Below, piece after piece: positions 1-10,969 of a stretch of DNA of 23,208 bases (within the stretch, counting starts at the first letter, position 1; every line of letters starts with the position of its first letter). A model generated the notes under the pieces. That model did no database searches, had not been told where the DNA came from, and saw only the letters and a program-made list of their open reading frames with translations. Made by a program: the position numbers and the translations under genes. The DNA is from DASTCC01 sp035711465 (GTDB lineage: Bacteria; Acidobacteriota; Vicinamibacteria; Vicinamibacterales; SCN-69-37): positions 1 to 23,208 of the forward strand of contig DASTCC010000529.1 in NCBI GenBank assembly GCA_035711465.1, written 5' to 3'.

Positions 1-44
1 CTGCCACCGCTGATCGCTCGCTCGTTTCTCTGTCTTCTGGATAG
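1..44 (+). CDS. Possible 3' end of an upstream gene (actA expected)
   Basis: The frame beginning at base 3 is open to a TAG at 42-44, four bases before the actB start, so it could be the last 13 codons of the preceding gene. In alternative complex III operons actA, a multihaem cytochrome c, normally precedes actB. Nothing in these residues identifies ActA, and frame 1 is also open to base 51. The identification rests only on position. Confidence 0.2.
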   Translation, partial: ATADRSLVSLSSG

Positions 45-47
45 ACG

Positions 48-3050
<3,003 letters not shown>

Positions 3051-3059
3051 GGCGGGATC

Positions 3060-3110
3060 GCCGCGCAGGCGCGGCGCGAGCACGGGAAGTCGGGCGGCCG
3101 TGAAGGCCGC
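3060..3110 (+). repeat. Two GC-rich inverted repeats between actB and actC
   Basis: The 84-base gap contains two potential RNA hairpins. The first pairs GCCGCGC (3060-3066) with GCGCGGC (3069-3075); allowing a four-base loop, six pairs form. The second pairs GCGGCC (3094-3099) with GGCCGC (3105-3110) around a GTGAA loop. Neither is followed by a T run, so a strong terminator is unlikely. They may stabilise or process the mRNA and set the ActB:ActC ratio; that role is inference. Confidence 0.45.
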
Positions 3111-3134
3111 GGTGAGATCAGAACGGAGACGTTC

Positions 3135-4541
3135 GTGGAAGCAAGCCAGTATCCCAAAGGCGACTTCAGAGAGCCGTTGCCCGTCATCGGGCCCGGATAC
3201 ACGTTCCGGCGGATCACCGACAAGCTCGCGTCGGTGGTGCTCACGAAGAACACGCCGTTCACGTGGTTCATCTTCGCCGGCGTCGGGTTCATCCTGCTCA
3301 ACATCCTGACGATCTCGATCGTGTATCTGTTCGCGCGGGGCGTCGGCATCTGGGGCACCAACACGCCGGTCGGCTGGGCGTTTCCGATCATCAACTTCGT
3401 CTGGTGGATCGGCATCGGCCATGCCGGCACGCTGATCTCGGCGATCCTGCTGCTCTTCAAGCAGGACTGGCGCACGTCGATCAACCGCTTTGCTGAAGCG
3501 ATGACGCTGTTCGCGGTCGCCTGCGCGGCGGTGTTCCCCGTGATTCACACTGGTCGTCCGTGGCTGGCGGCGTACTGGCTGTTCCCGTACCCGAACACGA
3601 TGACGCTGTGGCCGAACTTCCGCAGCCCGCTGATCTGGGACGTGTTCGCGGTCTCGACGTACGGATCGGTCTCGCTGCTGTTCTGGTTCATCGGCCTGAT
3701 CCCGGACCTGGCGACGTTCCGCGACAAGGCCGAGCATCCGCTGCTCAAGCGCATCTACGGCGTGCTCGCGCTCGGCTGGCGCGGGTCGGCGAAGCACTGG
3801 TACCGGTACGAGCACGCGTATCTGCTGCTCGCCGGCCTCTCGACGCCGCTGGTGCTCTCGGTGCACACGGTCGTCAGCTTCGACTTCGCGGTGTCGGTGC
3901 TGCCGGGCTGGCACGCGACGATCTTCCCGCCCTACTTCGTCGCCGGCGCCATCTACGCCGGCTTCGCGATGGTGTTGACGCTGGCGCTGCCGCTGCGGTG
4001 GATGTTCGGGCTGCAGGACTTCATCACCATGCGGCACATCGAGAACATGGCCAAGGTCATGCTCGTCACCGGCCTGGTGGTCGTCTACGGCTACGCCTGC
4101 GAGCTCTTCTTCGGCTGGTACAGCGGCAACGAGTACGAGCGCTTCATGCTGCTCAACCGCACCGTGATCGGTCCGTACGCGTGGACGTACTGGGTGCTGC
4201 TCCTCTGCAACTTCCTGGTGCCGCAGTTGATGTGGTCGAAGCGGATGCGGCGGAACCTCTGGGCGGTGTTCACGGCGGCGATGTTCGTCAACGTCGGCAT
4301 GTGGCTCGAGCGCTTCGTCATCGTCGTCACCAGCCTGCACCGCGACTTCCTGCCGTCGTCGTGGGAGATGTACTACCCGACGATCTGGGACTTCACGACG
4401 TTCTTCGGCACCATCGGGCTGTTCCTCACGCTGATGTTCGTGTTCGTGCGCGTGCTGCCGATGATCTCGGTCTTCGAGATGCGCACGCTGCTGCCCGAAG
4501 CGCAGCCGAAGTCCTCTGAAACCGAAGGAGGGTCGCACTGA
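3135..4541 (+). CDS. actC: Alternative complex III integral membrane subunit ActC (NrfD/PsrC family)
   Basis: This is the large polytopic subunit that anchors the complex and forms its quinol-oxidising site next to the ActB iron-sulfur domain. At 468 residues it has the usual ActC length. About ten hydrophobic helices are visible, beginning near residue 42 after a soluble N-terminus with the family's VIGPGYTFRRIT-like segment. Conserved family stretches include WWIGIGHAGTLISAIL, VIHTGRPW and SVHTVVSFDFA. The start is a GTG at 3135 preceded by GGAG (3125-3128) with six bases of spacing. The stop TGA overlaps the actD ATG by one base, and the strong actD ribosome site (AAGGAGG, around 4525) lies inside this gene, so translation of the two is probably coupled. 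Confidence 0.96.
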   Translation: MEASQYPKGDFREPLPVIGPGYTFRRITDKLASVVLTKNTPFTWFIFAGVGFILLNILTISIVYLFARGVGIWGTNTPVGWAFPIINFVWWIGIGHAGTLISAILLLFKQDWRTSINRFAEAMTLFAVACAAVFPVIHTGRPWLAAYWLFPYPNTMTLWPNFRSPLIWDVFAVSTYGSVSLLFWFIGLIPDLATFRDKAEHPLLKRIYGVLALGWRGSAKHWYRYEHAYLLLAGLSTPLVLSVHTVVSFDFAVSVLPGWHATIFPPYFVAGAIYAGFAMVLTLALPLRWMFGLQDFITMRHIENMAKVMLVTGLVVVYGYACELFFGWYSGNEYERFMLLNRTVIGPYAWTYWVLLLCNFLVPQLMWSKRMRRNLWAVFTAAMFVNVGMWLERFVIVVTSLHRDFLPSSWEMYYPTIWDFTTFFGTIGLFLTLMFVFVRVLPMISVFEMRTLLPEAQPKSSETEGGSH

Positions 4542-5089
4542 TGGCCCACGCTGTTGCTGCATCGGGCCCGTACGGGCTGATGGCGGAGTTCGACTCCGCG
4601 CAGGCGCTTCTCGAGGCCGCGCATCGCGTCCGCAAGGCCGGCTACACGCGCGCCGACGCGTTCTCGCCGTTTCCGATCCACGGACTGGCCGAGGCGCTCG
4701 GCTTCAAGGATCGCCGGCTGTCGAAGATCGTGTTCGCGGGCGCGCTCACCGGCACGCTCGCCGGCTACGGCCTGGAATACTGGACGCAGGTGATCGCGTA
4801 TCCGATGAACATCGGCGGCCGTCCGTATCACGCCTGGGTCTCGTTCATCCCGCCGGCGTTCGAGACGACGATTCTCTTCGGCGCGTTCACGGCCGGCCTG
4901 GCGATGATCGGACTGAACGGGCTGCCGCGGCCGTATCACCCGGTGTTCAACGCGCCGCGGTTCAACCGCGCGTCACAGGATGGCTTCTTCCTCGTGATCG
5001 AAGCCGCCGATCCGAAGTTCCGGCTCGAGGAGACGCGGACGTTCCTGCAGGGTCTTCACGCGCGAGAGGTGGTGACCGTTGATGAATAA
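4541..5089 (+). CDS. actD: Alternative complex III subunit ActD (DUF3341 family)
   Basis: This small membrane subunit of alternative complex III packs against ActC or ActF; no separate catalytic role is known. The 182 residues show the DUF3341 pattern: a cytoplasmic N-terminal domain (YGLMAEFDSAQALLEAAHRVR, with PFPIHGL near 44-49), two transmembrane helices at about 62-85 and 101-126, and a C-terminal domain with YHPVFN and the FFLVIEA strand. The ATG at 4541 shares a base with the actC stop and has AAGGAGG about eight bases upstream. Its end overlaps the start of actE. Confidence 0.94.
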   Translation: MAHAVAASGPYGLMAEFDSAQALLEAAHRVRKAGYTRADAFSPFPIHGLAEALGFKDRRLSKIVFAGALTGTLAGYGLEYWTQVIAYPMNIGGRPYHAWVSFIPPAFETTILFGAFTAGLAMIGLNGLPRPYHPVFNAPRFNRASQDGFFLVIEAADPKFRLEETRTFLQGLHAREVVTVDE

Positions 5090-5726
5090 CCACGGTCGAA
5101 AGACCGCTCGCGCCGCGCTCGTGGTGCTCGGCCTGTCGTTCGGCGCCGGCGCCTGCCGTCAGGACATGCACGACGCGCCGCGCTACGACCCGCTCGAAGC
5201 GAGCTCGTCGTTCAGCGGCGGCGCCTCGGCGCGGCCGCTCGTCGCCGGCACCGTCGCCCGCGGCCATCTGAACGACGACGCAATGCTGACGACGGGGATC
5301 GGCGCCGACGGCAAGCCGACGGCGGTGTTTCCGTTCCCGATCACGCGCGCCGACCTCGATCGCGGCGAGCAGCGCTTCAACATCTACTGCGCGCCGTGCC
5401 ACGGCCGGACCGGCGAGGGCAACGGCATGGTCGTCCAGCGCGGCTACCGCCAGGCGGCGTCGTACCACATCGATCGGCTGCGCGACGCGCCGGTGGGCTA
5501 CTTCTTCGACGTCGTCAGCAACGGCTTCGGCGCGATGCCCGATTACCGCGCGCAGATTCCGGTGGAAGACCGCTGGCGGATCGTCGCCTACGTGCGCGCG
5601 CTGCAGCTCAGCCACCATGCAACCACGGCCGACGTGCCGGCGGCGGAGCTGGAGCGGCTGAAGTCCGGTGCGCCGGCGCCGGCGCCGGCGCCGGCAGCGG
5701 GGAGCCACGCGGGCGGCAGCGACTAG
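5082..5726 (+). CDS. actE: Alternative complex III subunit ActE, monohaem cytochrome c lipoprotein
   Basis: ActE is a periplasmic cytochrome c thought to carry electrons from the complex toward the oxidase. With the ATG at 5082 the protein has 214 residues. It has a short N-terminal hydrophobic segment ending in a lipobox-like GAGAC (Cys25) followed by RQDMHDAPRY, typical of ActE lipoproteins. Haem attachment is at Cys103-Ala-Pro-Cys106-His107 and a likely axial Met152 lies in GAMPDY. The C-terminus is an Ala/Pro tail encoded by a GCGCCG microsatellite. The start overlaps the end of actD. A TTG at 5079 would add one residue and shares its context with the TTG start of coxC, so the start is uncertain by one codon. 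Confidence 0.93.
   Translation: MNNHGRKTARAALVVLGLSFGAGACRQDMHDAPRYDPLEASSSFSGGASARPLVAGTVARGHLNDDAMLTTGIGADGKPTAVFPFPITRADLDRGEQRFNIYCAPCHGRTGEGNGMVVQRGYRQAASYHIDRLRDAPVGYFFDVVSNGFGAMPDYRAQIPVEDRWRIVAYVRALQLSHHATTADVPAAELERLKSGAPAPAPAPAAGSHAGGSD
5670..5693 (+). repeat. GCGCCG hexamer microsatellite in actE
   Basis: Four perfect tandem GCGCCG units encode alternating Ala and Pro residues in the C-terminal tail of ActE. A six-base unit keeps frame, so slippage would change tail length without disrupting the haem domain. Confidence 0.7.
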
Positions 5727-5745
5727 CGACGCAGGCTGAGAGTAA

Positions 5746-5766
5746 GGACTCGGGACTCAGGACCCA
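5746..5766 (+). repeat. Heptamer tandem repeat between actE and actF
   Basis: Three seven-base units, GGACTCG, GGACTCA and GGACCCA, lie head to tail in the 48-base gap just upstream of the actF start. They leave actF with only a weak ribosome site. No function is apparent. Confidence 0.6.
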
Positions 5767-5774
5767 ACACGAAC

Positions 5775-6980
5775 ATGGCAGAACACTTTGACGACGCGAC
5801 CTTGATGGCCAAGCCGACGGCGGAGATCGCCGCGCTGCGCTCGCGGTCGCTGATGTTAGGCGGCGTGGGACTGGTGGCGGTGCTGGCCGGGTGGTTCATG
5901 GCGCCGGAGACGTTCTGGCAGTCGTACCTCATCGGCTACATGTTCTGGATTGGCATCACGCTCGGCTCGATGGCGGTGCTGATGATCCAGTACCTGTCCG
6001 GCGGCGCCTGGGGCATGGTGGCGCGGCGGATTCTCGAGGCCTCGGCGCGGACGCTGCCGCTGATGGCGGTGCTCTTCATCCCGATCTACCTGCAGCTGCC
6101 GACGCTCTATCCCTGGGCGCGGCCGGAAGCCGCCAACGACGCGCTGATCCAGAGCAAGGCCGCCTATCTCAACCCGGGGTTCTTCGGCCTGCGCGCGGTG
6201 ATCTACTTCGCGCTCTGGGGCGGCCTGGTGTTCATCCTGAGCAAGTGGTCGCGCGAACAGGACGAGAGCGCGCCGATGCTGCCCGGCCCGCAGGACCGCC
6301 GCTTCCGCGTCGTCTCCGGTCCCGGGCTGGTGATCTACGTGCTGACCATCACGTTCGCGAGCGTCGACTGGGTGATGTCGGTCGACCCGCACTGGTATTC
6401 GACGATCTTCGGCATCTTGACGCTCGGCGGGCAGGGCCTGTCGACGATGGCGTTCACCATCCTCGTGCTCGCGATGCTGACGCGGTTCAAGCCGATGTCG
6501 TCGGTCGCCTCGGCGGACAACTTCCACGATCTCGGCAAGCTGATGTTCGCGTTCGTGATGCTGTGGGCCTACTTCTCGATCTCGCAGCTGCTGATCATCT
6601 GGTCGGCCAACCTGCCCGAAGAGATCCCGTACTACCTCGAGCGGCTGCACGGCCCGTGGTTCCCGATCAGCGTGCTGGTCCTGATCGGGCACTTCGTGCT
6701 GCCGTTCCTGCTGCTGCTCTCGCGCGACTTCAAGCGGAACCCGCGCGCCGTCGGCCGGATCGCCGTGATCATCCTGGTGATGCGGATCATCGACATCACC
6801 TGGACGATTGGCCCGGTGTTCCGCGAGCACGGATCGACGCTGCACTGGCTGGACTTCGCGATGGTGCTCGGCATGGGCGGCCTGTGGCTGTCGCTGTTCT
6901 GGAGCCACCTCGCCGGCCGCGCGCTGGTGCCGGCCAAGGACCCGTACTTCAAGGAAGCGATGGCTCATGGCTCACACTAA
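5775..6980 (+). CDS. actF: Alternative complex III integral membrane subunit ActF (NrfD-like, ActC paralogue)
   Basis: ActF is the second large membrane subunit of alternative complex III, related to ActC; it is proposed to support quinol binding or proton movement and contacts with the oxidase. The 401 residues contain about ten hydrophobic helices, starting near residue 29. Family-like stretches include SYLIGYMFWIGITLGSMAVLMIQYLSGG, FASVDWVMSVDPHWYSTIFG and YFSISQLLIIWSANLPEEIPYY. The ATG at 5775 lies 48 bases after actE with no strong Shine-Dalgarno sequence visible. The 3' end overlaps the next gene by 14 bases. A seven-base duplication (ATGGCTC at 6960 and 6967) supplies both the ActF C-terminus and the next start codon. 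Confidence 0.95.
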   Translation: MAEHFDDATLMAKPTAEIAALRSRSLMLGGVGLVAVLAGWFMAPETFWQSYLIGYMFWIGITLGSMAVLMIQYLSGGAWGMVARRILEASARTLPLMAVLFIPIYLQLPTLYPWARPEAANDALIQSKAAYLNPGFFGLRAVIYFALWGGLVFILSKWSREQDESAPMLPGPQDRRFRVVSGPGLVIYVLTITFASVDWVMSVDPHWYSTIFGILTLGGQGLSTMAFTILVLAMLTRFKPMSSVASADNFHDLGKLMFAFVMLWAYFSISQLLIIWSANLPEEIPYYLERLHGPWFPISVLVLIGHFVLPFLLLLSRDFKRNPRAVGRIAVIILVMRIIDITWTIGPVFREHGSTLHWLDFAMVLGMGGLWLSLFWSHLAGRALVPAKDPYFKEAMAHGSH

Positions 6981-7359
6981 GTTTCACGCCAGCGACCCGG
7001 CGGCCGGGCTGCCGGTCCAGCCCGACGACGTCAGCTTCAGCGGCATCAGCTGGTTCGTGGTGATCCTGACGGTCACGACGCTCTTCTGCGCCGGGGTGGT
7101 GTGGGTGATGTTCCGGGTCATCGACAACCGCGTCGTCGCCGCGGACGCGCCGCGTTCGCCGGTCGCGCGCCCGACGGGCGAGCTGCCGCCGGGACCGAAC
7201 CTGTTGACCGACGAACCGTCCGGCCTGAAGACGTTCCGCGAGAGCGAACAGAACGCGCTCACCAGCTACGGCTGGATCGATCGCAATGCCGGCACCTTGC
7301 GGATTCCGATCGACCGGGCGAAGGATCTGCTGATTCAGAAAGGACTGCCGTCGCGATAG
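6967..7359 (+). CDS. Small single-helix membrane protein of the ACIII-caa3 operon, function unknown
   Basis: This 130-residue protein overlaps the end of actF by 14 bases and starts at ATG 6967; a longer in-frame extension upstream lies inside actF and is not credible. It has a short soluble N-terminus, one transmembrane helix at about 27-50, a Pro-rich linker (62-80) and a C-terminal segment, YGWIDRNAGTLRIPIDRA (101-118), ending KGLPSR. I recall similar YGW-D-xxGxxRIPIxRA segments in small proteins of other respiratory operons, but I cannot assign a named family with certainty. Its position between actF and sco suggests an accessory subunit of complex III, the oxidase or their supercomplex (ActG-like by position only). 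That role is inference. Confidence 0.8.
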   Translation: MAHTKFHASDPAAGLPVQPDDVSFSGISWFVVILTVTTLFCAGVVWVMFRVIDNRVVAADAPRSPVARPTGELPPGPNLLTDEPSGLKTFRESEQNALTSYGWIDRNAGTLRIPIDRAKDLLIQKGLPSR

Positions 7360-7363
7360 TGAC

Positions 7364-7390
7364 GGCTCGGGCGTCGAGCCTCGCGGCTCG
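7364..7390 (+). repeat. Mutually exclusive hairpins upstream of sco
   Basis: GGCTCG (7364-7369) can pair with CGAGCC (7375-7380), and the same CGAGCC can instead pair with a second GGCTCG (7385-7390). The stems are six pairs with five- and four-base loops. There is no T tract. This could be an mRNA stability element or chance in GC-rich DNA. Confidence 0.4.
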
Positions 7391-7428
7391 GGCCTGACGC
7401 AAGACATGGACGTGAAAGAGGCACGACG

Positions 7429-8364
7429 ATGACGACCACGCACTTCGGCCAGAGCATTCAGCAACTCGTCGGCGGTATTCGGCGCCGCGCGACGCGGAGC
7501 CTCGCCTTGTCGCTGGTCGTCGCCGGCACGATCGCGCTGCCGGCGCGCGCCGCCGCGCAGCCGAGCGGCCCGCTGTACGTGCCGCCGCCGGGCGCGATCG
7601 CGTCGAAGCAGATTCCGGCGCTCCGCGAAGTCGGCGTCGATCAGAAGCTCGATGCGCCGATCCCGATGGATCTGGTCTTCACCGACGAGCACAACCGCGA
7701 GGTGAAGATCGGCGACTTCTTCGGCAAGCGTCCGGTGGTGCTCGCGCTCGTCTACTACGAGTGCCCGATGCTGTGCACGATGGTGCTGAACGGGCTGGTC
7801 GGCTCGGTCGAGGCGCTGTCGTTCGATCCGGGCAAGGAGTACGAGGTCGTCGTCGTCAGCTTCGACCCGGGCGAAACGCCGGCGCTGGCGAAGCAGAAGA
7901 AGGACCTCTACCTGAAGCGCTTCGGGCGGCCGCAGACCGAGGGCGGCTGGCACTTCCTGACCGGGCGCGAGGCCGAGATCAAGACGCTCGCCGACGCGGT
8001 CGGATTCCGCTACGCCTACGACGAGGCGATCGACCAGTACGCGCATCCGGCGGCGATCACGATCGCGACTGCGGAAGGGCGCGTCTCACGGTATCTGTTC
8101 GGCATCGAGTTCGCGCCGCGGGACCTGCGGCTCGCGTTGATCGAAGCGACCGACGGCAAGATCGGCACCGCCGTCGATCAGATGCTGCTCTACTGCTATC
8201 ACTACGACCCTGAGACCGGAAAGTACGGGCTCGTCGTGATGAACCTGATCCGCCTCGGCGGCGTGCTCACGGTTCTCGCGCTCGGCGCGTCCATTTTCGT
8301 GAGCCTGCGCCGCGAGCGGCGCGAACACAGCGCGGTCGAGAAGACCGCAACGGGTATTCGCTAG
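7429..8364 (+). CDS. sco: SCO1/SenC-family copper chaperone for cytochrome oxidase
   Basis: Sco proteins deliver copper to, or reduce the cysteines of, the CuA site in CoxB. This 311-residue protein has a likely signal peptide (about 1-44, with ARAAA before the cleavage site). Its thioredoxin-fold Sco domain has the copper-binding Cys112-Pro-Met-Leu-Cys116 and the distal His206 in YAHPAA. A C-terminal hydrophobic helix near 268-292 is followed by a basic tail, so the chaperone is tethered to the membrane at its C-terminus. The ATG at 7429 has GAAAGAGG seven bases upstream. The TAG stop directly abuts the coxB ATG, consistent with matched synthesis of the chaperone and its CuA client. Confidence 0.95.
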   Translation: MTTTHFGQSIQQLVGGIRRRATRSLALSLVVAGTIALPARAAAQPSGPLYVPPPGAIASKQIPALREVGVDQKLDAPIPMDLVFTDEHNREVKIGDFFGKRPVVLALVYYECPMLCTMVLNGLVGSVEALSFDPGKEYEVVVVSFDPGETPALAKQKKDLYLKRFGRPQTEGGWHFLTGREAEIKTLADAVGFRYAYDEAIDQYAHPAAITIATAEGRVSRYLFGIEFAPRDLRLALIEATDGKIGTAVDQMLLYCYHYDPETGKYGLVVMNLIRLGGVLTVLALGASIFVSLRRERREHSAVEKTATGIR

Positions 8365-9339
8365 ATGTCGACTCCTTTCCCGCTGTTTCCCCCCAGCGCC
8401 TCCTCCGTCGCGATGGAGATGGACCTGCTCTATCTCTTCATCGTCGCGGTCTCCGCCTTTTTCGCGGTGCTGGTCACGGCGCTGGTGGTGTTCTTCACGA
8501 TCAGGTACCGCCGCACGCATCCCGACCAGGTCGGCGCCGACATCCACGGGTCGATCGCCCTCGAGCTGGGATGGACGTTCGTCCCGTTCATCCTGGCGAT
8601 GGCGATGTTCGTCTGGGGCGCGGACCTCTTCTTCCGCCTCGCCAAGCCGCCCGCCGACGCGATGGAGATCTTCGTCGTCGGCAAGCAGTGGATGTGGAAG
8701 ATCCAGCATCCGGCCGGCGTCCGCGAAATCAACGAGCTGCACGTGCCGATCAACCGCAACGTGCGGATCACGCTCGGCTCGGAAGACGTCATCCACGACT
8801 TCTCGATTCCGGCGTTCCGCGTGAAGATGGACGCCGTGCCCGGCAAGGTGACGACGATGTGGTTCAAGGCCACGAAGCCGGGCACGTATCACCTGCTCTG
8901 CCTCGAATTCTGCGGCACGAAGCACTCGGGGATGATCGGCCAGGTGATCGCGATGGAGCCGCAGGACTACGAGGCCTGGCTGGCCGGCGGCCGATCGACG
9001 GGGACCGCGGTCGAGAACGGCCAACGGCTGTTCACCCAGTACCAGTGCGCGACCTGCCACAAGACCGACTCCACCGGGCGCGGCCCGTCGCTCGTCGGCG
9101 TCTACGGCAGCACCGTCGAGCTGACCAGCGGATCGACGGTGGTGGCCGACGAAAACTACCTGCGCGAGTCGATCATGAACTCGCAGGCGCGGGTGGTGAG
9201 AGGATTTCAGCCGATCATGCCCGCGTTTCAGGGCATGGTGAACGAGGAGGACCTGATGCAGCTCATCGCCTACATCAAGTCCCTGAAGCCCGCGCCGGCG
9301 GGCGGCGACAAGCCGGCTCCGGCGGGAGGCGAGAGGTAA
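8365..9339 (+). CDS. coxB: Cytochrome c oxidase subunit II with fused cytochrome c domain (caa3 type)
   Basis: CoxB accepts electrons and passes them through CuA to CoxA. After two transmembrane helices (about 20-45 and 65-92) the periplasmic cupredoxin domain carries CuA ligands His144, Cys179, Glu181 (backbone), Cys183, His187 and Met190. A C-terminal cytochrome c domain follows, with Cys228-Ala-Thr-Cys231-His232 and probable axial Met285 in PIMPAF, which makes this a caa3-type oxidase. The tail ends in two PAPAGG segments. No separate signal peptide is evident. The ATG follows the sco stop without a gap, and coxA starts four bases after the TAA. Confidence 0.97.
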   Translation: MSTPFPLFPPSASSVAMEMDLLYLFIVAVSAFFAVLVTALVVFFTIRYRRTHPDQVGADIHGSIALELGWTFVPFILAMAMFVWGADLFFRLAKPPADAMEIFVVGKQWMWKIQHPAGVREINELHVPINRNVRITLGSEDVIHDFSIPAFRVKMDAVPGKVTTMWFKATKPGTYHLLCLEFCGTKHSGMIGQVIAMEPQDYEAWLAGGRSTGTAVENGQRLFTQYQCATCHKTDSTGRGPSLVGVYGSTVELTSGSTVVADENYLRESIMNSQARVVRGFQPIMPAFQGMVNEEDLMQLIAYIKSLKPAPAGGDKPAPAGGER

Positions 9340-9343
9340 GGCC

Positions 9344-10969
9344 ATGGCATCGCCAGCAAGCACGACCAGCGAACGACACAGCTATCTCGATGCGCCGCAC
9401 GGGCTCGCGGCGTGGCTCCTCACCCGGGACCACAAGCGCATCGCGATGCTCTATCTCATCTCGATCACGGTCTTCTTCGCCTTCGGCGGCTTCTTCGCCG
9501 CCGGCGTCCGCGCCGAGCTGATGACGCCGCGAGGCGACCTGCTCTCGCCCGACACCTACAACAAGTTCTTCACGCTCCACGGCGTGATCATGGTGTTCTT
9601 CTTCCTGGTGCCGGCGGTGCCGGCGACGCTCGGCAACTTCCTGATCCCGATCATGTGCGGGACCAAGGACCTGGCGTTCCCGCGCATCAACCTGCTCAGC
9701 TGGTATCTCTACGTCATCGGCGGATTGATGGCGGTGATCGTCATCGCCAACGGCGGCGTCGACACCGGCTGGACGTTCTACACGCCGTACAGCACGCAGT
9801 CTTCGGCGGGCCAGGTCACGCTGGCGGCGATGGCGGCGTTCGTCGCCGGCTTCTCGTCGATCCTGACCGGCTTCAACTTCATCGTCACCGTGCACCGCAT
9901 GCGCGCGCCGGGCCTCACCTGGTTCCGGCTGCCGCTCTTCGTGTGGTCGATGTACGCGACCAGCCTGGTGATGATCCTCGGCACGCCGGTGGTCGCGATC
10001 ACGCTGGTGCTGGTGGCGGCGGAACGCACGCTCGGCCTCGGCATCTTCGACCCGAAGCTCGGCGGCGACCCGGTGCTGTTCCAGCACCTCTTCTGGTTCT
10101 ACTCGCACCCGGCCGTCTACATCATGATCCTGCCGGGCATGGGCGTGATCAGCGAGATGGTCGCGGCGATGTCGCGCAAGCAGGTGTTCGGCTACAGCTT
10201 CGTCGCCTTCTCGAGCCTGGCGATCGCGATCCTCGGCTTCCTGGTGTGGGGCCACCACCTGTTCCTGAGCAGCCAGTCGATCTACGCCGGCCTGGTGTTC
10301 TCGATCATCACGATGCTGGTCGCGGTGCCGAGCGCGGTGAAGACGTTCAACTGGACGGCGACGATGTACAAGGGCGCGATCTCGTGGGAGTCGCCGACCT
10401 ACTGGGTCGTCGGCTTCATGGGGCTGTTCCTCATCGGCGGGCTGACCGGACTGTTCCTGGCGACGATGGGCCTCGACGTCCATCTCACCGACACCTACTT
10501 CGTCGTCGCCCACTTCCACTACATCATGGTCGGCGGCAACGTCATGGCCTTCCTCGGCGGCCTGCACTTCTGGTGGCCGAAGATGACCGGGCGGATGTAC
10601 AACGACGCGCTCGGCAAGGTCTCGGCGGTGCTGGTGTTCGTCGGCTTCAACCTGACGTTCTTCCCGCAGTTCGTGCTCGGCTACATGGGCATGCCGCGCC
10701 GCTATCACGCGTATCCGGACGAGTGGCAGGTGCTGAACGTGATGTCGACGGCAGGCGCCTCGATCCTCGGCTTCGGGTACTTCCTGCTGTTCAGCTATCT
10801 CGTCTATTCGCTGTTCAAGGGCGCGAAGGCCACGGTCAACCCGTGGGAAGCCACGGGGCTCGAGTGGCAGACGTCGTCGCCGCCGCCGACCTTCAATTTC
10901 GACGAGGACCCCATCGTCACCGAGCCGGCCTACAACTACAAGCCGCGTCGGGAGGTGACCGTTGGCTAA
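9344..10969 (+). CDS. coxA: Cytochrome c oxidase subunit I, A2-subfamily haem-copper oxidase
   Basis: CoxA is the catalytic subunit that reduces oxygen to water and pumps protons. The 541 residues contain about twelve helices. Low-spin haem ligands are His79 and His392, the high-spin haem ligand is His390, and CuB ligands are His255, His304 and His305. Tyr259 is placed to form the His-Tyr cross-link. The segment around 253-259 reads YSHPAVY rather than GHPEVY, which marks the A2 subfamily, where Tyr-Ser replaces the D-channel glutamate. The D-channel entrance Asp109 (in GTKDLAFPR) and K-channel Lys333 (in AVKTF) are present. The ATG at 9344 follows GAGAGG and AAGG motifs. The end overlaps the coxC start by eight bases. 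Confidence 0.97.
   Translation: MASPASTTSERHSYLDAPHGLAAWLLTRDHKRIAMLYLISITVFFAFGGFFAAGVRAELMTPRGDLLSPDTYNKFFTLHGVIMVFFFLVPAVPATLGNFLIPIMCGTKDLAFPRINLLSWYLYVIGGLMAVIVIANGGVDTGWTFYTPYSTQSSAGQVTLAAMAAFVAGFSSILTGFNFIVTVHRMRAPGLTWFRLPLFVWSMYATSLVMILGTPVVAITLVLVAAERTLGLGIFDPKLGGDPVLFQHLFWFYSHPAVYIMILPGMGVISEMVAAMSRKQVFGYSFVAFSSLAIAILGFLVWGHHLFLSSQSIYAGLVFSIITMLVAVPSAVKTFNWTATMYKGAISWESPTYWVVGFMGLFLIGGLTGLFLATMGLDVHLTDTYFVVAHFHYIMVGGNVMAFLGGLHFWWPKMTGRMYNDALGKVSAVLVFVGFNLTFFPQFVLGYMGMPRRYHAYPDEWQVLNVMSTAGASILGFGYFLLFSYLVYSLFKGAKATVNPWEATGLEWQTSSPPPTFNFDEDPIVTEPAYNYKPRREVTVG
10951..10964 (+). promoter_or_regulatory. Ribosome binding site that fixes the TTG start of coxC
   Basis: GGAGGTG (10951-10957) stands four bases before a TTG at 10962, and no ATG or GTG near the start of the conserved CoxC sequence competes. 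The same 11 bases, GGTGACCGTTG, occur at 5071-5081 at the actD-actE junction. Confidence 0.65.
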
